64,000 nucleotides of DNA, from NCBI GenBank assembly GCA_020633895.1, contig JACKCT010000001.1:434001-498000 (forward strand). The letters run 5' to 3'. The first letter of the stretch is position 1. Each line of letters opens with the position of its first letter. This stretch comes from Deltaproteobacteria bacterium (GTDB taxonomy: Bacteria > Lernaellota > Lernaellaia > JACKCT01). Under the pieces are notes generated by a model that worked only from the letters and a program-made list of their open reading frames with translations, did no database searches and was not told the DNA's origin. Shown one piece after another: positions 46,351 to 54,571 of this stretch. Both the position numbers and the translations under genes were made by a program.

Positions 46351-49271
46351 AAGAAGGACCCCGTCCCGATGTAATAGCTATTCGGATCCTCGCGATCCGG
46401 CGCGTGGGCAAAGATAAATCGAATGCTGAAACTCGAATAGTAGGCGAATCGGATGGACTGGGACAATTCGAAGCCGTAGGACTCGTAGAGTTCGTCCGGA
46501 TTGTCCTCGGTCAGATCGCCGCGCCACGCCGTACCCGCGGACGCGAACAGCGCACCGGAGAGGGTGTCGAAAAAGATCGGCCCGGTACCCAGGCCGGTCT
46601 GCTGGTACCAGATCGGCGTGTGGTAGTCGACGGAGCCGACGACCGCCCGCTCGCCGCCGATGTCCCCCGACTCGTAGCCGCGCAGCCGGAAGCGATTGGT
46701 CGACGTCTCGGCCGTCAGATCGCCCTGCGTGAAACCGCCCAGGCGGAAGGTGTTGCGTCGGTAGAGACGGTCGCCTTGGGATGCGCCGCCGTAGAGGCTC
46801 AATTCGATGGAATTCTGATACCACGGCAGACCGATAAACTGACGCGCGCTCGCGATACCGGCCATCACGTCGTAGTCCGAGCCGAAAATGTGGTTGTCGA
46901 AAGCGGCGGTGAAGGTGTAGATCCCGCCGCTCATGGGCGCGATGGACCGGGCATAGCCTTCGATATTGGAAAAGCTGAATCCCACGCGCGGCCCGATCTG
47001 CCAGCCCGTATCCGGCGTCCGGTTGATCGGCTCGTCGGACAGTTCGATGAAGTCGTCGTAGTGCTCGACCAGGAAGTTGGCGAAGACGCCGAAATCCTCG
47101 GTGAAAGCGTAGGACGCTCCGAGCGCCGCCGCGTCGCGAACGAGGAAGAAGGGGTGCTTTTCGCCGTTCTCGTCTTCCGCGAAATCGCCGTAGTTCAAAC
47201 CCGTGTGGGCGGCGGAAACGCGAATCGTCGGCCGCCAGACATCGTACGCGTACGTCGCCGAGATGTTGGGGAAATCGCGGCGGAAGTCGTGGACGTAGGC
47301 CAGGGCCCATGAGTGCCTTCGCAAGGTGTCGCTGCCGTAGATGGAGAAGCCCAGGCGCGCGGCCTTGCCGTCGGAAATGTCCGAGTAAGAAAACAGGGGC
47401 GTCCACGACGACGGCAGGATGCTGGTGCCGACGGAGTAATCCTCCGGCGTCACGTCCAGCGCGTCGGCGCGACGTTGATAGTCCCGGCTGATCGGGCCGA
47501 CGAGGATTTCGTCGCGGTCAATCGCCTCCATGGGCCACTGGCGCCAAAGGCCGTCGGTGAGCGGCATCAGGTGAGCGTCGAATCCCTTGGACGAATAGCG
47601 GATGAAGGCAAGCTGCTTACCGTCGGGCGAAATCGCCGGGTCGAACGCGCCGCTGTAAACGTTCGTCACCTGATGGAGTTTTCTCGTCTTCAAGTCGAGG
47701 GCGTAGATATTGTCGATGCCCGATCGGTCGGAAACGAAGAACAGCGTTCGCCCGTCCGGCGAGAATTCGGCGTCCAGGTCGCGACCTCGCCAAGCGGTGA
47801 CGCGCTCGAAAGTGTCGTCGGCGGGGCGGTAAAAAAAGATGTCCCGATTGCCGTCGTCGTGCATGATCGACATGGCGATCACATCCCCGTCCGGCGAGAA
47901 GGCGGGGCGGCTGATCTGCGTCATGCGGGGAAGGCGGTCGTAGTCGAAGATCGGCGTCATCGCGCCGCCCGGCAGATCGACCTTGACCAATCGGTGCAGC
48001 CCCAACTCCTGCTGCACGGCGACGACGTAGCGCCCCGAGGGGTGCATCGCCGGGTCGCGCAAACGTGCGCCTTGCGTGAGTTGCACCTCTGCGTCGTCCT
48101 CGGATCGGAACCACAGATCGTTGTACGCGGTCCACGGATCTTCGCTGTCGAGCGCGGCGAAAACGATGCCGTGGCCATCGGGCAAGGGGGCGAGGCCGGC
48201 GAGGGCTTCGGTGCGTTGCACGGTTTGATGTTTGCCGTCGGGCAGGGCAATGCCCAGGATGCGGGGCTTTCGGACGCTGGTGCGTTCCTCGACGATCAGC
48301 GTGTCGTTGTCCAGCCAGCGCGGCCGGCGATAGGCCACGCCGAGCTTGGTGAGCTTGCGCCCCGGCGTCAAACCCACGAGACGCAGCCGCTCGAGAATGG
48401 CGTCGCCCTGAGCCTCTTCGAAATAGCGGAATTCGTCCCACAGCGCCGTCATTTTTTTGCCGAAGATTTTCTTCGCGTTGTGATTGGCGGTGAACGGCCA
48501 GATCTGTCCCGAATGTTTTTTCGAGACCTTGCCCCAGCCGTCGGCGCCGTAGTGCGCGGCGACATAGGCGTGGAATCGCCCGCCGAAGATGTACGGGATC
48601 GCGCCGGAGGGCCAGTCGCGGATGGACGTCGCGGCTTCGTCGATCGTCGGGAATTGCCGCTCGATGGCCGAGGTGCGCAGGTACATGTCGGACGTGACCG
48701 TCGCATTGCGCCCGCGCGTGGTCAGATCGCTTTCCTGAAAAACCGCCAGGCCCTCGATCATGTAGATGGGCTGGAGATGGTTGAAGAAAAGATTGCGTCC
48801 GAAGAGGTAGCGATAGTATTTCGGGATCGCGCGCACCGCGTCGATATGCACCGTGTGCGTGAGTTCGTGATAGAGCAGCAGGCGCAGCCAGTCGTCGTAG
48901 GCGTCCAGGCGGTCGTCGCTGTTGGGCACGGCCAGAAAGATGTGCACCGAGTTCCAGGGTTGGGGCGACGAAAAGCCGTTGGAGTCGTCGGTCTGGTCAG
49001 AGATGACGATGCGCACCACGCCACGGGGTGTCCACATCAGGCGGGCGGTGAGGATCGGCCAGACTTCCTCGGCGATGACGGCGACCTTGCGGGCGTAAAA
49101 GTCCGCGCCCTCGTGGTAGACGACCTCGAAATTATCCGTGCGGATTTGTCGCCAGTCATGGCCCGCTTCATACAGATTCGCGCCCCGCGCTTCGGTCGCG
49201 AAAAGGACGGCGACAGCCAAGAAAAAAACGACGGGCCAAGAGCGCAAAATTCTGCTCCAACGCAATGCCAT
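46347..49271 (-). CDS. HExxH peptidase-like / beta-propeller / outer-membrane barrel protein
   Basis: A 974-residue three-part envelope protein. The signal peptide is about 1-30 (ending ATEARG). A gluzincin-like domain has H135-E136-L-T-H139 and a downstream glutamate E173 (MIEGLAVFQESD), matching zinc ligands of M1-type peptidases. A TolB/PD40-like propeller fills about 310-610, with repeats such as FSPDGDVIAMS, FSPDGRTLFFVS and ISPDGKQLAFIR. The C-terminal 350 residues look like a BamA/surface-antigen-type barrel, with RLRGYESGDIGGERAVVGS and a terminal phenylalanine (YIGTGSFF). It probably sits in the outer membrane with the propeller and peptidase in the periplasm. It is first in a two-gene operon. 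Confidence 0.78.
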   Translation of the reverse strand: MALRWSRILRSWPVVFFLAVAVLFATEARGANLYEAGHDWRQIRTDNFEVVYHEGADFYARKVAVIAEEVWPILTARLMWTPRGVVRIVISDQTDDSNGFSSPQPWNSVHIFLAVPNSDDRLDAYDDWLRLLLYHELTHTVHIDAVRAIPKYYRYLFGRNLFFNHLQPIYMIEGLAVFQESDLTTRGRNATVTSDMYLRTSAIERQFPTIDEAATSIRDWPSGAIPYIFGGRFHAYVAAHYGADGWGKVSKKHSGQIWPFTANHNAKKIFGKKMTALWDEFRYFEEAQGDAILERLRLVGLTPGRKLTKLGVAYRRPRWLDNDTLIVEERTSVRKPRILGIALPDGKHQTVQRTEALAGLAPLPDGHGIVFAALDSEDPWTAYNDLWFRSEDDAEVQLTQGARLRDPAMHPSGRYVVAVQQELGLHRLVKVDLPGGAMTPIFDYDRLPRMTQISRPAFSPDGDVIAMSIMHDDGNRDIFFYRPADDTFERVTAWRGRDLDAEFSPDGRTLFFVSDRSGIDNIYALDLKTRKLHQVTNVYSGAFDPAISPDGKQLAFIRYSSKGFDAHLMPLTDGLWRQWPMEAIDRDEILVGPISRDYQRRADALDVTPEDYSVGTSILPSSWTPLFSYSDISDGKAARLGFSIYGSDTLRRHSWALAYVHDFRRDFPNISATYAYDVWRPTIRVSAAHTGLNYGDFAEDENGEKHPFFLVRDAAALGASYAFTEDFGVFANFLVEHYDDFIELSDEPINRTPDTGWQIGPRVGFSFSNIEGYARSIAPMSGGIYTFTAAFDNHIFGSDYDVMAGIASARQFIGLPWYQNSIELSLYGGASQGDRLYRRNTFRLGGFTQGDLTAETSTNRFRLRGYESGDIGGERAVVGSVDYHTPIWYQQTGLGTGPIFFDTLSGALFASAGTAWRGDLTEDNPDELYESYGFELSQSIRFAYYSSFSIRFIFAHAPDREDPNSYYIGTGSFF

Positions 49272-49282
49272 GCCAACGCTCT

Positions 49283-49310
49283 ACTTTAGCCAACCCCCGC
49301 GTCCCTGCAA
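49283..49310 (-). promoter_or_regulatory. Possible sigma-70-type promoter for the peptidase/barrel operon
   Basis: On the minus strand TTGCAG (49305-49310) and TAAAGT (49283-49288) are separated by 16 bases, and the start codon lies 11 bases beyond the -10 box. The match to consensus is moderate. A TACAAT at 49321-49326 on the plus strand could serve the divergent phosphoesterase gene but has no good -35 partner. Confidence 0.3.
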
Positions 49311-49390
49311 CGGGCTGGGCTACAATTTGTCGTCCGACGCTTGATCGGCGGCGACCCAGCGTTTAGCTTGCCCGAAACGCGGGAGCATCA

Positions 49391-50086
49391 ATGGCTTTTT
49401 TCGCCCTGGCCGACTTGCATCTGGGATTTTCCGTCGACAAACCGATGGACATTTTCGGCGACCAATGGATCGATCATCCGGCGAAGATCGAGGCCGGGTG
49501 GCGCGCGACGGTCGGCGAGGACGACGTGGTGCTGCTGGCCGGCGATATCTCGTGGGGGATGACGCTCGAGGAGGCGGCGGCCGATCTGGATTTCATTCAC
49601 CGCTTACCCGGCCGCAAAATCATGATCCGAGGCAACCACGACTATTGGTGGTCGTCGGCCAACAAAGTGCGCCGGGCGCTGCCGCCGTCGATTCGGATTG
49701 TGCATCATGACTATGTGGTCGTGGACGATTTTGTCGTCGCGGGAACGCGCGGCTGGAACATCCCCGTTCCCGAAATCTGCGACGACGACGTGGAAGCGGA
49801 CGCGAAGATTTTCGAGCGGGAGCGCGGGCGTCTGGAATTGGCGTTTCGCGGCATCCCGAAGGACAAGCCGCTCATCGCCATGATGCACTACCCGCCGTTC
49901 TTTTCCGACATCGATCACGTCGGCTACACCGACATCCTGGAGGCGGCCGGCGCCCGTATGGTCGTCTACGGCCATCTGCACGGCGAGGATCACGCGCTGG
50001 CGTTCAACGGCGTTCGCCACGGGGTTCGCTACGTATTCTGCGCGGCGGACGGGGTGGATTTTACGCCGGTGCGGTTGGAGGTTTGA
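49391..50086 (+). CDS. Metallophosphoesterase
   Basis: A 231-residue calcineurin-like phosphoesterase. Metal-binding motifs are all present: ADLHLGF (D-x-H), LAGDISWG (GDxxW variant of GDxxD), IRGNHDYWW (GNHD), MMHYPPFF and VYGHLHGEDH (GHxH). No signal peptide is seen, so it is cytosolic. The substrate is unknown; the HYPPF and GHLHG motifs are those of the YkuE-like/predicted phosphohydrolase group. It is transcribed alone, divergent from the peptidase/barrel operon. Confidence 0.88.
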   Translation: MAFFALADLHLGFSVDKPMDIFGDQWIDHPAKIEAGWRATVGEDDVVLLAGDISWGMTLEEAAADLDFIHRLPGRKIMIRGNHDYWWSSANKVRRALPPSIRIVHHDYVVVDDFVVAGTRGWNIPVPEICDDDVEADAKIFERERGRLELAFRGIPKDKPLIAMMHYPPFFSDIDHVGYTDILEAAGARMVVYGHLHGEDHALAFNGVRHGVRYVFCAADGVDFTPVRLEV

Positions 50087-50097
50087 TCTTGCTGTCG

Positions 50098-50197
50098 TTC
50101 AGAGCCCCGACCGGTAGGGACGGGTCTACGCCAACCGGGCACGCCACGTTCGTGCAGAGGCGGACCGGACCGCTTACTACCGTGCGCGGCTCTGAAG
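50098..50197. repeat. 100-base intergenic repeat with terminal inverted ends
   Basis: The perfect ends ttcagagcc (50098-50106) and ggctctgaa (50189-50197) extend inward with few mismatches (17 of 20 pairs). The interior shares agccccgacc, gtaggga, ggtctac and ggcacgcc with 3687-3805, so these two are copies of one family. It lies between the phosphoesterase gene and the convergent purF end, where it may also act as a terminator. Confidence 0.75.
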
Positions 50198-50213
50198 GAG
50201 CGGAATTATGGTT

Positions 50214-51707
50214 CTAACAGGCGCTTTCAATCGCCAGTGAATCGTCCCGCTCCCGACGGCGGTGTTCGACGCGGCGGACCGCTTCGGTCACGTCGGTGGG
50301 GTATCGGCGCGTCAGGCACGCCATACACAGCCGGTCCTTGGACAGTTCCAGTCCGCGCATCAGGCCTTCGTGGGAGACGAAATAGGTTCCGTCCGAGCCC
50401 ATGATCTCGGCAATCTGTTCGGGCGTGCGTTCGTGGGCGATGAGCTTGGTTTCGTCGGGCGTGTCGATGCCGTAGAAGCACGGCCCGATGATCGGCGGTG
50501 TATAAAAAAGGAAGTAGACTTCCTTCGCGCCCAATTCCCGTAGGCGGGCGACGATCTTTGTCGCCGTCGTGCCTCGGACGATGGAATCGTCGACGATGGC
50601 GATGCGTTTTCCCTCGATAAAATCCCGGATGAAAATGAACTTGTCGTCAATCGCTTTTTTGCGCTTTTCGTCGCTGGTTTCCAGGAAGCTGCGTTTATTG
50701 CCGACCTTGATGATCGCCTGGCGATAGGGCAGCCCGAGCGCTTCGGCGAAGGCGACACCGGTGGAGATAGCCGTGCCCGGCAGACCGCAGACGACGTCGA
50801 ATTGATTTTTCAGGTGGACGAATTCTTCGGCGAGGATATTGCCCAGGCGCTGGCGGACGACCTCGACATAGCGCTGATGGAAATTCGAATCCGGGCGGGC
50901 GAAGTAGTTGTACTCGAAAAAGCAGAATGCCTCCGGCCGATCAGTCAGCACCCGGCGATGAGGCGTATCCAGGCTGTCCTTGGCGATGAACACCGCCTCG
51001 CCGGGACGCAGTTCGGTGATGCCCTTGTAGTCACCGAAGTAGTTGAAGACCGAGGACTCGGACGAGAACGCCCACTCGATGATATTGCCGTCCTCGTCCT
51101 CCCGATGGGCCATGCACAGCGGCCGGATGCCGTTGGGATCCTTGAAGGCCAGCAGGCCGTGCTCCAGCAGGCAGAGCGTCGAATACGCGCCGACCACTTC
51201 GTCCATCGTCGCGGCGACCGAGTCGAACAGATGGTCGACGAACGCGCCGTTACGGTCCGTCGTATAGAACTCGCGCTCGATGAGGTGCTGGATGATCAGG
51301 GCTTGGATGATCTTGGCGTCGACCTGCGTCTGGAAGGCGAATCCGAGCTTTCGCAGTTTGTCGGCCAGGGAGTAGATGTTGACCAGATCGCCGTTGTTGC
51401 AGGTGGCCATGCCGGGTCGATCGGAGAGGACGGGCTGCGTGTTGCGCAGCAGGGACGAACCGTCCGTATGGCCGACGGTGGCGTAGCGGGTGTGGGCGAT
51501 GCCCATGGCGCCGGGCAGTTCGCTGGTGGCGTCGTGTTCGAAGAACTGGAGGGAAGGGGGCTTGAGCCCGCCGGCGGCATGGAAAAACAGGCCGTCATGG
51601 GTGACAACCTTGACCGAGCGCTCGCCCCGATTTTGGAGACGCATGGTTCCCGAGACCAGTCGCGAGGCGACCGGCTCATTGCCAATCATCCCTAATATTC
51701 CGCACAT
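50214..51707 (-). CDS. purF: Amidophosphoribosyltransferase PurF
   Basis: First committed step of purine synthesis: PRPP plus glutamine to phosphoribosylamine. It has 497 residues. The start MCGILGMIGNEPV puts the catalytic nucleophile Cys at position 2, exposed after Met removal, with no propeptide. An Ntn glutaminase domain is followed by the phosphoribosyltransferase domain with PRPP loop IAIVDDSIVRGTT. The late CMACLTRRYPT resembles the C-x2-C used for the [4Fe-4S] cluster of the Bacillus-type enzyme. The longer upstream frame was rejected because the nucleophile must be N-terminal. A purine-rich ggcgagg precedes the ATG. Confidence 0.96.
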   Translation of the reverse strand: MCGILGMIGNEPVASRLVSGTMRLQNRGERSVKVVTHDGLFFHAAGGLKPPSLQFFEHDATSELPGAMGIAHTRYATVGHTDGSSLLRNTQPVLSDRPGMATCNNGDLVNIYSLADKLRKLGFAFQTQVDAKIIQALIIQHLIEREFYTTDRNGAFVDHLFDSVAATMDEVVGAYSTLCLLEHGLLAFKDPNGIRPLCMAHREDEDGNIIEWAFSSESSVFNYFGDYKGITELRPGEAVFIAKDSLDTPHRRVLTDRPEAFCFFEYNYFARPDSNFHQRYVEVVRQRLGNILAEEFVHLKNQFDVVCGLPGTAISTGVAFAEALGLPYRQAIIKVGNKRSFLETSDEKRKKAIDDKFIFIRDFIEGKRIAIVDDSIVRGTTATKIVARLRELGAKEVYFLFYTPPIIGPCFYGIDTPDETKLIAHERTPEQIAEIMGSDGTYFVSHEGLMRGLELSKDRLCMACLTRRYPTDVTEAVRRVEHRRRERDDSLAIESAC

Positions 51708-51861
51708 ATCCTCGCCTTTGGGACGCCGCGGCCCGGTGCCGAACCCTGGAAGGGAACCTACCTGACGCGGTGCGTCTTGTAAAGCGAGGTTGTTCACTTT
51801 TGCGCCGTCTTTTGACAAGATACGCGCCACGAATCCAACCCTGAAACGTGCGAGGCTGATA

Positions 51862-52728
51862 TTGCGTCATTGGATTTTGCCCAAGTGCTCTTTTCGATTT
51901 TCTGCTCGTTCGATTTTTGCGCTGCTCCTGATCGCGATTCTGCTCCCCCTCGGTGAGGCCGCCGCCAAGGACGACGCGCCGTTTGAGGCCAACTACGCGA
52001 TTTATCAAGAGGTTCTCGACGCCGTGGTCAAGGACGGCCGCGTGAACTATTCCCAGCTCAAGCTGGACCGGGAAAAGCTCGACCAATTCGTCGAGGCGAT
52101 CGGCGACGTGAAGGAAAAGGACTACAACACTTGGGCATTGGACCGGAAGCGCGCCTTCTGGATCAACGCCTACAACGCATTCGTGCTGACCGTCGTGATC
52201 GACAACTACCCGATCAACAATGTGAAATCGTTGCAGTATCCGTCCAACTCGCCCAAGACCATCGAGGGGGCATGGACGGATGTGGAATTCGATTCGCCGA
52301 TGGACGACGTCACCTTGAGCCGCATCGAGCACGGCATCCTGCCCAAGCTCGGCAACCCGTACACCATCTTCGGCCTGTGCAACGGCACCAAGGGTTCGCC
52401 CGAGCTTTCCGGTCAGGTCTATCGGCCCGAGACCATTGACGCCCAACTCGAGACCGCGGCGACGAAATTCCTCGGTGACGAGAAGAACCTGAGCTTGTCC
52501 GAGGACGGCGGGACGTTGATGATCAGCGAGGAGATGCGCACCGCCTCCCGCACCTTCGTGTCGCGATTCTACAAGTCCAATCAATACGCCCGCCGCGACA
52601 AATACGAGGTGGCGTTGATGAACCTGATCCTCAAGCACACCGGCGACAAATACCAGGACGTGATCACGAAGAACCATTTCAACATCAAATGGGTCGAGCG
52701 GGATTGGTCGCTGAACGACGTTCTTTAA
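51862..52728 (+). CDS. Secreted DUF547 family protein
   Basis: A 288-residue protein of unknown function. A signal peptide (ARSIFALLLIAILLPLGEAA) is followed by a DUF547 domain with its core motif RKRAFWINAYNAFVLTVVI and the later IEHGILPKL, where conserved histidine and cysteine positions are found in this family. The start is uncertain. The frame is open from a TTG at 51790, but the TTG at 51862 is preceded by gagg at six bases and gives a normal-length signal peptide, so it is preferred. It is divergent from purF. Confidence 0.78.
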   Translation: MRHWILPKCSFRFSARSIFALLLIAILLPLGEAAAKDDAPFEANYAIYQEVLDAVVKDGRVNYSQLKLDREKLDQFVEAIGDVKEKDYNTWALDRKRAFWINAYNAFVLTVVIDNYPINNVKSLQYPSNSPKTIEGAWTDVEFDSPMDDVTLSRIEHGILPKLGNPYTIFGLCNGTKGSPELSGQVYRPETIDAQLETAATKFLGDEKNLSLSEDGGTLMISEEMRTASRTFVSRFYKSNQYARRDKYEVALMNLILKHTGDKYQDVITKNHFNIKWVERDWSLNDVL

Positions 52729-52823
52729 CAGCCAACTTTAAGATCACCGCACATCGATGCGTGCCGAGCGCGTTCGCCGAAGGGGCGTGACGCCCTTCGT
52801 TCGCGCCAAGGGAAGGACCGGCC

Positions 52824-53987
52824 ATGTTGAACTTTGATTTGACCGAACAGCAGAACATCCTGCGGGATCAGATCCGCAATTTCGCCGAAAAAGAGATCCG
52901 CCCCGTCGCCGAGGAATTGGATCGCACCGAGACCTTTTCCGTCGACCTGACGCGCAAGATGGCCGACCTGGGCCTGTTCGGCATGTTCGTTTCCGAGGAA
53001 TACGGCGGCGCGGGGATGGACTACATCAGCTACATCATCGCGGTGGAGGAACTCTCCCGCGTCGACGCCTCCCAGGCCGCGACGGTAGCCGCAGGAAACT
53101 CGCTGGGCATTGGGTTGATCTACTATTTCGGCACCGAGGAGCAGAAGCGCGAATGGCTGCCCCGCCTATGCCGAGGCGAGATCCTGGCCAGCTTCGGCCT
53201 GACCGAACCCAACGCCGGTTCCGACGCCTCGGCCAGCAAGACCCGCGCGGTCCAGGACGGCGACCATTGGGTCATCAACGGCTCCAAGATCTTCATCACC
53301 AACAGCGCCTCCGAGATCGCGGGGGTGTGCATCGTGCAGGCCGTGACCGGCAAGGCGGACAACGGCAAGCCGGAGATTTCCTGCTTCATCGTTCCCCGCG
53401 ACACGCCCGGTTTCACCGCCAAGGCCATGCACAACAAGATGATGTGGCGCGCCTCGGACACCGGCGAATTGACGTTCGAGGATGTGCGCGTGCCGGCGAC
53501 AAGCATGCTCGGCCACCAGGGCAACGGCTTCAAGCAGATGATGCAGACCCTGGACGGCGGGCGGCTGTCCATCGGCGCGATGGGCTTGGGCGGCGCTCAG
53601 GGAGCCTACGAGGAAGCGCTCAAGTACGCCCAGGAGCGCACGCAGTTCGGCAAGAGCATCGGCGATTTTCAGGTCAACGCCTTCAAGTTGGCGGATATGG
53701 CGATGGAGATCGAGATGGCGCGGCTGCTGCTCTACAAGGCCACGTGGCTGCGTGACCACCACCGCTCCTTCGGCAAGGAAGCGGCCATGGCCAAGCTCTA
53801 TTGCTCGGAGGTCATGCGGCGCGTGACGCACTCGGCGGTGCAACTCCACGGCGGTTACGGCCTGATGCAGGAATTCCCGGTCGAGCGTTTCTATCGCGAC
53901 CAGCGCCTGCTCGAAATCGGCGAAGGCACCAGCGAGGTGCAGCGCATCGTCATCGCGCGGCATCTGGGGTTGAAGCCGATTTTCTAG
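52824..53987 (+). CDS. Acyl-CoA dehydrogenase
   Basis: FAD-dependent alpha,beta-dehydrogenation of an acyl-CoA, feeding electrons to ETF. It has 387 residues, normal length. Signatures are FGLTEPNAGSDAS (FAD/substrate loop), WVINGSKIFITN, GYGLMQEFPVERFYRD and the C-terminal LEIGEGTSEVQRIVIAR with the catalytic glutamate of the short-chain (butyryl-CoA-type) group. A good Shine-Dalgarno (aaggga/aagga) precedes the ATG. No beta-oxidation partner or ETF gene is adjacent. Confidence 0.95.
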   Translation: MLNFDLTEQQNILRDQIRNFAEKEIRPVAEELDRTETFSVDLTRKMADLGLFGMFVSEEYGGAGMDYISYIIAVEELSRVDASQAATVAAGNSLGIGLIYYFGTEEQKREWLPRLCRGEILASFGLTEPNAGSDASASKTRAVQDGDHWVINGSKIFITNSASEIAGVCIVQAVTGKADNGKPEISCFIVPRDTPGFTAKAMHNKMMWRASDTGELTFEDVRVPATSMLGHQGNGFKQMMQTLDGGRLSIGAMGLGGAQGAYEEALKYAQERTQFGKSIGDFQVNAFKLADMAMEIEMARLLLYKATWLRDHHRSFGKEAAMAKLYCSEVMRRVTHSAVQLHGGYGLMQEFPVERFYRDQRLLEIGEGTSEVQRIVIARHLGLKPIF

Positions 53988-53988
53988 C

Positions 53989-54051
53989 CGCGTAGTCGCG
54001 GCGGACTAACGGATACCTTCGGTATCCTTCACGCTGACGCGTTGTCGAAAG
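53989..54051 (+). repeat. Dispersed intergenic repeat, copy B
   Basis: Contains, in order, cgtagtcgcgg, cggactaacgg, a perfect hairpin ggatacc-ttc-ggtatcc (54011-54027), cacgctgacgcg and gtcgaaag. The same order of words is found on the minus strand at 3951-4033. It begins right after the acyl-CoA dehydrogenase stop and may act in termination. Confidence 0.6.
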
Positions 54052-54148
54052 ACCCAATGTGGTTGTCGCGTTGCGCTGCTTGGGAATGAACGATGCCGGC
54101 CTTGCCGGTAATCTACAGAATAGGTATTTAGAACGAAGAATAGGAATC

Positions 54149-54545
54149 GTGTCATCCTGAGCAACGCGAAGGATCTAGGTCCAACCTCGTACTCCGCTTA
54201 GGTCTTCCCATTCCGGGTTTCGAGATTCAATTAATTCAATTTTTTTACGCCGGGTCCAACCCTTGATTTGCTTTTCGCGTGCGATGGCGCGGTCGACATC
54301 GGGATAGCGTTCGAAATAAACGAGTTGGTCGATCTTATATTTGGCCGTAAATCCCTTTTGCGTTCCGGTTTGATGTTCCGCCACACGACGATACACATCA
54401 TTCGTCACCCCGACATAAAGCGTGCGGGAGTGATTTGTCATGATGTAGACCCAGTAGGACTTCGAACCCATGGTCGGACCTTATTTCATCAACGTGCGCT
54501 GATCTGTGGTCGATGCCGGATCCTTCGCGTTGCTCAGGATGACAC
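54149..54545 (-). mobile_element. GIY-YIG gene cassette bracketed by a perfect 27-bp inverted repeat
   Basis: The left arm 54149-54175 (gtgtcatcctgag...gcgaaggatc) and right arm 54519-54545 (gatccttcgcg...caggatgacac) are exact reverse complements. Between them lies only a GIY-YIG nuclease gene, whose stop codon touches the left arm. The layout resembles a small mobile unit or homing-type cassette. No transposase or flanking target duplication was identified. Confidence 0.55.
54175..54471 (-). CDS. Small GIY-YIG nuclease-like protein
   Basis: A 98-residue single-domain protein of the GIY-YIG (UPF0213/YhbQ-like) group. The signature is YWVYIMTNHSRTLYVGVTND, where Y-V-Y-I and Y-V-G replace GIY and YIG. 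RRVAEHQTG holds the catalytic-region arginine and histidine, and YFERYPDVDRAIAREKQIKG completes the fold. The usual later glutamate/asparagine region is present as ELIESRNPEWEDL. It lies inside the inverted-repeat bracket and may act on that repeat, but this is inference. Confidence 0.88.
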   Translation of the reverse strand: MGSKSYWVYIMTNHSRTLYVGVTNDVYRRVAEHQTGTQKGFTAKYKIDQLVYFERYPDVDRAIAREKQIKGWTRRKKIELIESRNPEWEDLSGVRGWT

Positions 54546-54571
54546 GGTTGTCCGCCTCCTCACACTGGTCC

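Noticed and set aside
51790-51861. Upstream TTG start and a TTGACA (51812-51817) before the DUF547 gene
   Set aside because: The TTG at 51790 has its purine-rich stretch directly adjacent to the codon and would place about 24 extra residues before the signal peptide. The TTGACA has no -10 partner at 16-18 bases.
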